A stretch of DNA of 64,000 nt from Syngnathus acus (Eukaryota; Chordata; Actinopteri; Syngnathiformes; Syngnathidae): contig NC_051107.1 in assembly GCF_901709675.1 (NCBI RefSeq), positions 2,907,501 to 2,971,500 on the forward strand. Reading direction: 5' to 3'. The notes below the pieces were generated by a model. It did no database searches. It was not told the origin of the DNA and saw only the letters and a program-made list of their open reading frames with translations. The position numbers and the translations under genes are program-made. Positions 51,555 to 61,231 of this stretch are shown in pieces (the first letter of the stretch is position 1; each line of letters starts with the position of its first letter).

Positions 51555-54500
51555 CTATAGGTAAATTTCGTAAAATCATCCAATTCCTCGTGAAACAAGT
51601 CCCACTCGTCCTCGGAGTCGGTCACTTCGTCGTCGGTGCCGGCGGCGAGCAACATGAGGAGCATCTCGCTCAGCTCGAACGTGACCATCTCTTCGTCGTC
51701 GTTGTCGAACAAGTCGCTACTTTCTCGCTCGTCCAGGATGTCCCAGAGGCGCGTGTGTCGTGAAGTCTGACGAGACAAAGGCGGCTCAGTTATGTAATAT
51801 ACCACATACAATATTTCTTGCGCTTGCCGTTTCTAATTGGACTCTTTTGACAAAACAAAATATTTCAATATACCGTGCCTATGGTAATTTGCTTTTATGC
51901 CGGTAGCGTCGCAAACCCAGAATCCTTTATATTTTATCACGTCTGGGTCCCAATTAGGGAGTTCTCCACTGGGATTTCTTTTTTTTGTAAACCTGACCAG
52001 CAGATGGTGCTACAGGCTAGGTGAATTATTACCGCCCATGTCCTCTACCGCAGTACCGTTTTTGACCAATATGATAAGACATTGTACCCGGTTTCTGCTG
52101 TTGGACCCGGTCTGCCGCCGCGGAGGCTGAGCCTCCTCCAGACGCCCGTCAGGAAAAGCGTGTTTGTAGAAGCAGTTGGAGCCGAAAGGACACGTTCCGC
52201 GGCCCTCGTCGAAGTATCGACACGGTTTACCCCTGGGGAGCACAATGAAGAGACGGAAGGATTCATATTTAAATCGCTCAAAGGGGGGGGATATTATGGA
52301 TTTTTTTTTTTTTTTTTTAGTTGGTAGTATACAAATACACGATTCACAAAAGGGATCTTCCGCTTTGGCATTTAGAAAAAAATAAAAAATGCGATCCAGC
52401 CCTCGGAGTCGCCTTGACGGTGAGGAGCGGACGACGGAGCCCTCGGTCCCACGCCCAGTCCTCGTTCCGATTTGGTTTCATATGCAGCCACGCTTGTCGT
52501 AATTTTTTTGATCTCCTGTAAAGAGAGTAGCTATCCACGTACCCCATGCCTTCCTTGTACGTTTGGATGAGTTTCTTCTTTTCCTCCTTATCCTCTACCC
52601 AGAATTCGCTTGGGATGACAAAGTTGGATGTGATTCGACATTCCGGGCAAGATCTGTAGAGGAAAGGAAATTAGGGACACTAGAAACACAACATTCAACC
52701 ATTGACGTGAAATTATCGTGTCAAACCGATTATCAAATTCGTCTCCTCTTAAAATGTAATGCACTATAACAAATAAAATGGTATCAGATTATCGATAATC
52801 ACTTCTAATAGAAATGACAGAAATTATTTCGAATCCATGGAATATTTTTTCCATCTAGTTTAAAATGTATTAGTCTTTCACATCTCCGTCCACAAAGCTG
52901 AAATGCAACAGCTTGTCCTTCGCTGCCTGAGCATGACTCACTTGATGATTCTGCTCTCGAACTGCCGGGCGCTTCGCCACCTACGGATGCACTTTAGACA
53001 GTAGCAGTGGCTGCAGTTGGAGAGAATGCCGAAGCGGCGCTCGCTCGGGTTGGTTTTCTCAAACACCACCTCCATGCACACGCCGCACATCATGTCCTTG
53101 CTGCGTTGGATGGCGAACGAGATCTCCATGTCTTTCTCGTGGGCCTCGATGCACGCCTTCGAGAAGAGAAACAAAACAAAAAAAATGACGCGCTGTCGGC
53201 CAGGCCCTAGATTTCACGGTTAATTATTTGTTACCTTGATGTGGTCCGAGCGCTGGTTGTTGTCGGTGGGGTGGAGCACCTGCAGGCCGCACATGTCGCA
53301 GACGTCGCCGTGGAGGTAGACGCAGTTGAGGCCGTAACGGCACTCGCCGACGGCGGCGTACGGGCACAGCTGCTTCCTCAGCTCTTTGTTGTCGCCCGCC
53401 GCGTCGCTGTCGAACTCCTCGATGAGGGGGACAGAGCTCTGCGTGTTGGCCGACTCGGCTGGAAGGGAAAACGCCCACTTAAAATTTTCATATATATATA
53501 TATTTTTTAACATAACCAGTAACTACTATTCACCGACACCCACGTCACTCACCGGACTTTTTAACTCATTCACTGCCATTGACAACTATAGATTAATTTT
53601 AACAGAGCTGGAACGTGCATATTTTGTTGCTCAATGATGCAAAATCAATTTGTATTCAATTACCTAATTCAATCAAAATATTTAATAGCTGCCCTTGTTG
53701 AAATCGATTCTATCACTACAATACTGGGAGACAGACTTAAACTGCCGTTCTGTATTCTGGTAAGACAGCACTATCCAGCCGGCTGGTCTCCAACATTTCA
53801 TTGGTTGGCCCGACATACCATCTGTTGTTTTAAACGAGATAAACGCCGTTCCCAACATGACGAGAATAGCAACGGCATCTTATCAGCCAAGCCGAGAACG
53901 GCCTTCTCCTTGAATCTAAAGTCAAAGGAGGTCAACGTCACACAATGAATCAATCGCTCACCACGTCCACAATATGGCTGCCCTGGTACAAACTCGGCCG
54001 CGTTGACCCAATCTTGTGCCCCTAGGCCGGGTGTCGGCCCACTGAGCTCCAAATCGGGCGGGCTGGCTCGGGAGGTGGAAGGCAACGGCTCAGGCGTCGA
54101 CAGCTCGTCTTGTGATGGACTGAGATGTTCAAACCTAGTCAAGCAGATTGATATTAGACACTGGAGGGCTTTTTTATACATTGGAATTAAACCATGCAGA
54201 GTGATTGTCACTACATTCTACAGCCCCCCCGAACGGACAGGCTTTTAACATTCTAAGCTTGGTAAACAGATGGACACAGAAAAAAAAAAAAAGAAAGTTT
54301 GTAATCGCATTCAGCTTCCAAACATTGTCCAAGCCTGATATTAAATTGTAGCAATTTTCCATCTCTAATTGCAACATTAAAAAGTAGCAATGACAAAATA
54401 TTTTTACCATCAATACTCATGCACAGGGTTAAGTTTTTGGAAATTAAAAAAAAAACGTTCCCAGACTCATTTCGTGTATGTCTGGCTCCGCAAATCTGTC

Positions 54501-56760
54501 CTTGTAGATAAAGCTTGAACAAAACACCTCTTTAGTTTCAGCTGCTCAGATGTGGATAACCTTGATAGATAAAACGGACATTGCCCATCACTGTTTTCCA
54601 AAACAAAGAAGCAATCGTTAACATAATTGTTGCTTTTTGTTTTTTAAGCCTCACGGCAGGCAGAGTACTCCACAAAAGCTTCTCTATGGTTTAATGTTGA
54701 TACAATTGGGGGATGGGTTAGGGATTAGGGGGTGAACATGGCAAAGAATCCCAAACTGCAGATACCAGTTATGCCGCACAAATATAATAACTTGCGGCAA
54801 AGCAATACAAATATTTATTTTGAAAAAATGGACAGCAGTGTTGCCCGACAGGTCGTTTTAGTTTACCGTCAAGCCTCAACGTGAAAGGGCTCCCTTTCCA
54901 GAAGCAAGTTTGTGCTGCTAATATTTACAAAACAATGTGCTATTACTCCAGAAAAAAAAAAAACGAACAGACTCGTCCTTGAACAATAATTGACTGTGCG
55001 TTCGGGGCAACTTGTAAGAACAGGTAAGCGGAGAGCCTGCATTTTTTGACTTCCGTCATTGCATAACACACATTTTCATAAATAGAACCACTTGGCTGTG
55101 GACGGCTGCAACAATTTTCTGTTCCGTCCCATTTTTAATACACAAGAAGCTCTGACACTGACACCCCGTGTCAATGTCAACATGACATAGCAGCCAACAC
55201 GTTGGGCAATTTGGGAAAAAAAAAGGGCCCCTGGTCCACTCAGTGTTAACCAGTCTGTTCCCAGAAAGCCACTCCAGTGTGATATGAGGACCCGACGGTG
55301 GGGGCTGGGAAGGAGGAGGAAGGGGGGGGGGGGGGTGTCTGCATAAGTAAGGAGGCCGCTGCAGATGAGTGAACCTGGGGAACCCAGCAACAGCAGAAAG
55401 AGAGCGTTATGCAATTGCTATGCAGGATGCAGTGCACTCTGTCTGCCCCCCTTCAAAAAATAGGGTTGGGGGGGGGGTCATTGAGTCTATCACAATGGGG
55501 AAACGAGCCATAAGCAACCCCCATGTTGGCCGCCTTTTCTTAACCAATGGAATCCCCCCACATCGCAAGGATGGAGGAATGTGATTTAAATGCATCATAA
55601 TCTTGAGGAGGGGGGGTCTTTTGCCAGAAGCTGCCTCTGTAACTATGGGGATGCTCCCCCTTGGAGCCAGACACCGTCTGGGGCACACTCAAAAGCGAGA
55701 GCGTAATCTGCCTCTCAAAAGCAGACAGCCCACATTTCAAGTCCACGCGTGTTATCGAGCGGCGCTATGTACGATCTTTTTCAAACAAAAAAAGGGAAAG
55801 TGGTGGAATTAACACCAAGCCAAACAGTTTGACACTTGAGGCTACTCTCCAATTTAAACTTCAAAGCATATTATTATATCATATGCAGGAAGACAGCTGC
55901 ACTGCCATGGAGTGGACATACTGAAGGTGTCAAGTGTCCTTGAAACTCCTCGCCAGCACCGTCACTTTCAGGGAGTGGGGGGGTAGTCGCCTCGGATCGA
56001 CTGACGGCAGAACCCGACTCACCCCGAGGCTCTGATGTTTTTGCAAGAACATCCATTATATAAGAGCCAAGCACTCACCTGCACCGGTCCCCAAATGCAC
56101 AGTTTCCCTTCTGGTAGAACTTGCAAAGCATGGCGCCGGCCGGCTTGCTGTTGGTCAGATCGTGCGAATATCGGCAGTTGTCGCCTTCTTTGCATAAGCC
56201 GTGCAAAAAATACCTGCAAATAGAAAGTGCCATTAATAGTTCATCGCTAGTCGTTGCATTAGAAAGCTTGGCCGCCCTGCCACTATGCATTTACTCCAAT
56301 CCAACCATTATTCAAGGTGACAAACCACCACTTGCTTTTTCGGCGTTGATTAAATCAAAATGATCGCACTTACAAATCGGTACATATGCATCAGTTCGAC
56401 TCAAAACAAGGCCGTTATCCGTGACGCCACCGCGTCTCGGGGCTTTGTGTCGTCAGAGCCGTGTCTTTAAAACGACGTCGTCGCCAGGAGGACCAAGACA
56501 AATCGAACAAAAACAGCCGTTGTCAAGCTCAGTGAACGCGTAGCAAGGCAACAACAGCAGCGCGCTCGCGTCGTTAAACCGCCTTTGACAACCGGTCGGC
56601 ACTCGGCGGAATGCTCCGATTTTCAGGCGGAAAGTCCCGCAATGGCTCCCTCGTCGATATTCAAAGAGTAGTACTTCAGATCTTACCTGCAGGTTACGTG
56701 TTTGGTCCAACCTCCTGGTATCGCTGGGGCCGCTGTGGACGATGCAGCTGCTTCCGCCAT
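51555..56760 (-). CDS. mkrn1: makorin-1 RING E3 ubiquitin ligase, one frame break at the end
   Basis: E3 ubiquitin ligase with RNA-binding-type zinc fingers. Exons in coding order: 56760-56687, 56213-56079, 54134-53962, 53458-53235, 53156-52942, 52653-52543, 52232-52088, 51766-51555. All join in phase to about 429 residues. The start [18 protein letters not shown] resembles the human start. C3H fingers: [77 protein letters not shown](H). The makorin Cys motif is [11 protein letters not shown]. The C3HC4 RING runs from [11 protein letters not shown] through [14 protein letters not shown] to CPECR. The end has [20 protein letters not shown]. As written, the last codons run past the stop; one missing T in the T-run at 51572-51575 restores a DDF-Tyr-Glu-Ile-Tyr-Leu ending, the zebrafish-type terminus, and makes exon 8 a multiple of three. 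Exon 3 is the least conserved part. Confidence 0.94.
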
Positions 56761-58440
56761 TGCTGTTTATGTTTAAGCTGCCGGATGTTCCGGACAGCGC
56801 CGCTTCTCGTTCGGCCTTCTTCGGCAATCTTCGGCTCGTGTCGGAGTTTGCCGAAAGTCGAAAGTCTCGCGCCGCGTGTCGGACAGTTTGAGTCATTGCA
56901 GCAAGGAAAGAAATGAAAAGAAATATTCTAAAATTATACTTTGATGTCATCATAATGCACAACAAACATTTTTATAATGAAAACAACACAACTGTGATTT
57001 TCTTTTGTCTGTTTATAGTTGATTGAGGAATGACAAGTTTGCTCAAATTAAATCATTTCAAACAAATTAAGCATACATGTTGATATTTGACATTTGACAC
57101 ATTGATTCGGTTTTAAAATGTCTTCTGACTTCCTGCTGATACATTAACAGCTTTGTTGTAAAATAATACAAATAACTTCAACAACAATAGAAACGGTTAG
57201 GGAGGCATAGTTGGTCTGCAATGAACAAAAAAATTCCTCTTTTTTATGCTTCAGTGAACTGCCTCATAAACAAATCAAATTTCACTTCTCTTTGTAACAG
57301 CTCATGTCTTTCAAAGTTGAGATTTCTGCGAAATATAACTATGTGACCTTACTTCCACTTTCATCTTGGTTCCGTTTTAAGTCAACAGTGACCAAATTGA
57401 ACAGTCGCAAATATGACATTGTGGTCGTATCAGTTTGAGAAAATTTTCAGTATGTCAAATACTGACAATAAAAAAAGTTTTAGTACACAATATCAGAGTG
57501 CCCGTAACTTTGCTGTTCCTTAGGTTACGTTTGGTTTTTTTTTGTGTACATGTGGTTTTTGTTTAGCTTCTCTTCCTCAGCGTGACCAAAACATTGCCGA
57601 AATGAAACCACTCCAAAACGTTAATATTATGACATTATGACATGACAAAAAGGGCGGCTCGGTGGCGCACTGGCTAGCACGTCCGCCTCACAGTACGGAG
57701 GGTGCGGGTTCGATTCCACCTCCGGCCCTCCCTGATGTGGAGTTTGCATGTTCTCCCGTGTCCGCGTGGGTTTTCTCCGGGCCCTCCGGTTTCCTCCCAC
57801 ATCCCCAAAAACATTGCTTGGTAGGCTGTTTGAGCGCTCCAAATTGCCCCTAGGTGTGAGTGCGTGTGCGGATGGTTGTCGTCTCTGTGTGCCCTGCGAT
57901 TGGCTGGCAACCGGTTCAGGGTGTCCCCCGCCTACTGCCCGATGACGACTGGGATAGGCTCCAGCAAGCCCGCGACCCCGTGGGGATACAGCGGTACAGA
58001 AAATGGATGGACATGACAAAACATCTTAGCCATTCAGTTTGTGCAAGCAAACTGTTAGCACCGATGCTAAAGCTAAAGAGGGGTACCCACATATGGATTT
58101 TAAACCTCTTTACTGAATGTGACGAGGGCAAATGCTATGCTAACCTACGCTAGGCCGACTGCCCCTGCGTTATCCATAATTACAAACCCTTCTTAGCGCT
58201 GTTGCGGAGTGAAACAAAAAAGCAGAAATAAAAAAAAATGCCATTATACTAACGAAAGAGGAAGAAAGAATGCGGTGAAGTGCCAGCATGAGCAGAGATT
58301 GAAACACATCGACGTGACTCGTTGACCGTTACCGTTCTCCCGAAGCGATGTTCGTCCCAAGGGTAAGACGATTTCATTCTTTCAGGCATCTTTCCCTGAT
58401 ATTTTGCGGCTGATACAAAAAAAATAAAACCCTCGAAAAA
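56761..58440. other. head-to-head interval between mkrn1 and the TLR gene
   Basis: The right flank of mkrn1 (56.4-56.9 kb) is GC-rich and likely its promoter. AT-rich DNA follows to 57.6 kb, then a complete SINE at 57651-58009. At 58349 an ATG is followed closely by AAGGGTAAGA, which could be a tiny first exon and donor of the TLR, but the phase does not fit the frame after the acceptor TTTTTCAG at 58451-58458. Confidence 0.45.
57651..58009 (+). mobile_element. tRNA-derived SINE with 12-bp target duplication
   Basis: The head has a degenerate A box (TGGCGCACTGG, 57663-57673) and a perfect RNA polymerase III B box (GGTTCGATTCC, 57707-57717). The body has words I recognise from abundant teleost SINEs: GGAGTTTGCATGTTCTCCC, GCGTGGGTTTTCTCCGGG, CCCTGCGATTGGCTGGCAAC, TGGGATAGGCTCCAGCA. 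The 3' end is AAATGGATG. It is flanked by a perfect 12-bp direct repeat GACATGACAAAA (57639-57650 and 58010-58021), the mark of reverse-transcribed insertion. It looks full-length and fairly recent. Confidence 0.88.
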
Positions 58441-58444
58441 TGAT

Positions 58445-60910
58445 TTGTGGTTTTTCAGGACTGTGGTTGTGGTGCTGTTGGTTACTTCCCTGGTCTGCGT
58501 GGCAGCAGGGACAGATGACGACCCGTTCAAAACGTGCGTTACTTCGAGAAAAAGAGTGGCGGACCTCTCCGATAAAAATCTGACATCCTTCCCTCCATTT
58601 CTACCCAACACCACGGAATACTTGGACATTTCTCACAACCCTCTCCAAAGTATCACCACCGAGTCTTTCCCTCAACTGCCTCTGCTGTGTTTCCTGAAGG
58701 CAACTTTTTGCGGCCTCCGGGATATTTCTCCCGGTGTGTTTCAACGCATTCCTGCGCTCCAAATTCTCAATCTATCCTTCAATGAATTCAAAGTCATTCC
58801 CGCCATTTCACTACCCCGCCTGACATTTTTGGATTTGACGGATAATCTCTACGAAAGCTACCAACTGCCGGAGTGTTTCCAGAACTTAACAAATCTGCAA
58901 GAGCTGTTATTAGGAAGCAAATCTGCTGTGTCAGTGCATTTAAATGACTTCAAACCTGTGACTAACATCTCCTTGCAACATTTGGTTTTGGGTGAGGGAG
59001 TACCCTGGCAAATTTACGAATCAGGCGCCCTCGCGATGTTATCTCTGAAGAAATTATCCCTATATGTTAACTTCTGCGAGCACTTCAACATAGTCAACAA
59101 CCTTCTGGTGGATTTGAATGCATCACGGGTGAGCGCCTTGAGATTCGTCACCGTGTTTTCCGACGACTGCAACGTCACCAGCGACCCCTTCCTGAACCTG
59201 CGGGCCATGCCGTACGTACGGAACGTCAGCGTGGAAAACACTTGGATCAACAGCTCGTTTCTGGAGATCTTCTTAAAGACACTTTTGCTGTCTTCTATCG
59301 AGAACTTCTCCTTTATCAACTTGACGTACAGTGAAGATAAACCAGATGGGTTCCAGTTTCACTTTCACCCCGTCAATCATACCATTAGTCTCCGTGCTGT
59401 TACTTTTGATACGGTGATACATTATCAATACAGATATCCCGTATTTAACATGAGTTTTGAGGATGCGTTAAATTTGCAATACCTCAGGTTTTCCGGGAGC
59501 GGTATGAACATTTTACCCTGTAAAATCATCTCCACCCTGCCTACGCTGGAGACCCTGGACGTGTCCGACAACCTCCTGTCAGATTTGGGCTTCTGGTGGC
59601 CTTCGTGTTCTTACACTTCGGTCTTCCCAAGCCTCAAGCATCTGTTGATGAGCAAAAACCGGTTTGCCAGTTTGTCCTTTATCTCGACACAGACGCACCC
59701 AAATGAAACAGCTGGAGTCCCTGGATTTGAGTTTCAACTCCATCGACTTGGACCAAAGTTGCAACTGGCCCGCTCACTTGATTGAAATCAATCTTGGAAA
59801 TAACAATCTGGGCAATAGTGTTTTTGAGAACTTGTCACCAAATTTTGAGCGGATTTACCTGTCCAAAACGGGAATCACCGCCAATCACGCAAGACGTCCT
59901 GTCTCAGTTCCAAAGCTGACACACCTCCAGCTCAGTTCCAACAGCATTCAAGTCCTCCCGGAACGAACTCTACGCCCCGAATCTCATCAGTCTCTACGTG
60001 GACCAGAACGCAATCACACTCTTTCCCAGCAAGTCTTAGAGGGACTTCCCAAACTTCAGATCCTCAAAGCTGGCAACAATCCCTTCATTTGCTCCTGTGA
60101 CCTACACTGGTTCCTCACAGGTCTAAACAAGTCTTCCTCTTGGACTGGCCTTTGGATTACCTATGCAGCACGCCGGTTTAAAATCAAAAGGACTTCCTCT
60201 TCCGAATACAAAACCAGCGCGATCGCCTGCGAAACGTGGCTCCAAATGACAGTTGCTTTCTCCGTCTTATTTTTGTAGCAACAACTTTGGGCCTGCTTTT
60301 CTATAAACTTGATGGGGTTTGGTACACGAAAATGTTATGGGTGTGGATTCGGGTGAAGAGAAGAGGCAAGAAACAATCGCACTTGTTGAAAAAGGTGTCA
60401 TTCGCTTACCACGCCTTCATCTCCTACAGTCACCGGGATGGCGATTTTGTGAACGGTGACCTGGTACCGTCCTTGGAGAACGCCGGGTTTTCGTTGTGCA
60501 TTCACGAACGTGATTTCGTACCGGGTGATTGGATCATCGACAACATCATCAACTGCGTCGAGTACAGCTACAAAACACTCTTCGTCCTCTCGAAACATTT
60601 CGTCCAGAGCGAATGGTGCAACTACGAGCTCTTCTTTGCCCAACACCGAGCTATCAACATCCAAGAGGATTCTTTGGTTTTTATCTTGTTAGAACCCATT
60701 CCCACAGATTGTCTGCCGAAAAAGTTCTTGAGACTGAGAAGTTTGCTACGGCAGCAGACGTATCTCGAGTGGCCTAAGGATGAGAGGAAGCAGCAAGTGT
60801 TTTGGGCGAGTCTTAAATCCATGCTGCAGACGGCAGACAAATCTGTAATTTTGAAACATGTGGCTCAGGATCTTGCTGATACAGCAACATTACTCACTAA
60901 CGAGTCCTAA
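58445..60910 (+). CDS. Toll-like receptor, TLR1/TLR2 subfamily, with frame breaks
   Basis: Membrane pattern-recognition receptor. The coding body is one exon of about 2.47 kb (about 820 residues, normal for the subfamily). It has a signal-peptide core (VVVVLLVTSLVCVAAG), leucine-rich repeats (TEYLDISHNPLQSI, LQILNLSFNEFKVIP, LETLDVSDNLLSDL, LESLDLSFNSIDL) and an LRRCT (FICSCDLHWFL, LDWPLDYLCSTP). The membrane segment is FLRLIFVATTLGLLFYKLDG. The TIR domain has box 1 (YHAFISYS), box 2 (ERDFVPGDWI) and box 3 (FW in QVFWASL). It resembles TLR2 and fish TLR18-type receptors; I cannot choose the paralogue. There is no in-frame ATG at the start, so an upstream exon or another error is likely. The frame breaks near 59695, 59962, 60038 and 60128, and a TAA lies at 60179-60181. 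The 1.25 kb before and 0.73 kb after this cluster are clean. Confidence 0.87.
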
Positions 60911-61000
60911 CATGGGTTCGTTTAATAAATGACCACCATTGTGTAAAAATCTTAACGTCTGCTCACAATATTTTGATGAGACCTGTTTTTAATTTTGCAA

Positions 61001-61006
61001 AATAAA
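61001..61006 (+). other. polyadenylation signal of the TLR gene
   Basis: AATAAA about 90 bases after the stop codon, in AT-rich sequence, on the same strand. Confidence 0.6.
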
Positions 61007-61142
61007 TCCACTTTACAATTGATGATTTGTAAATGATTGTTAACCTTGTCCAATGACTGAATCTTTCTTTATTCGATTAAAATCTTTATTAAATGTTCTC
61101 ACTGACATGATTTCACTGGACATTTTTACCGAGCTAAACAAA

Positions 61143-61143
<1 letters not shown>

Positions 61144-61227
<84 letters not shown>
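61144..61227. repeat. CT dinucleotide microsatellite
   Basis: About 40 CT units with a single CG interruption near the left end. Both strands give long artefactual frames (SL or RE repeats). Confidence 0.95.

Positions 61228-61231
<4 letters not shown>

Noticed and set aside
53798-54211. Separate gene on the minus strand at 53.8-54.2 kb
   Set aside because: Its conserved core (EHLSPSQ ... [17 protein letters not shown]) is mkrn1 exon 3, in phase with exons 2 and 4.
55874-56074. Possible extra mkrn1 exon rich in Ser/Pro/Glu just after exon 2
   Set aside because: It is continuous with the intron after a good GTGAGT donor, and exon 2 joins exon 3 correctly without it.
56453-56965. 170-residue minus-strand frame over mkrn1 exon 1
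   Set aside because: The makorin start (MAEAAASS...) and the C3H finger splice only in a different frame; this frame is a shadow.
57661-57720. tRNA gene suggested by the B box GGTTCGATTCC
   Set aside because: No cloverleaf can be completed; it is the tRNA-derived head of a SINE with a target duplication.
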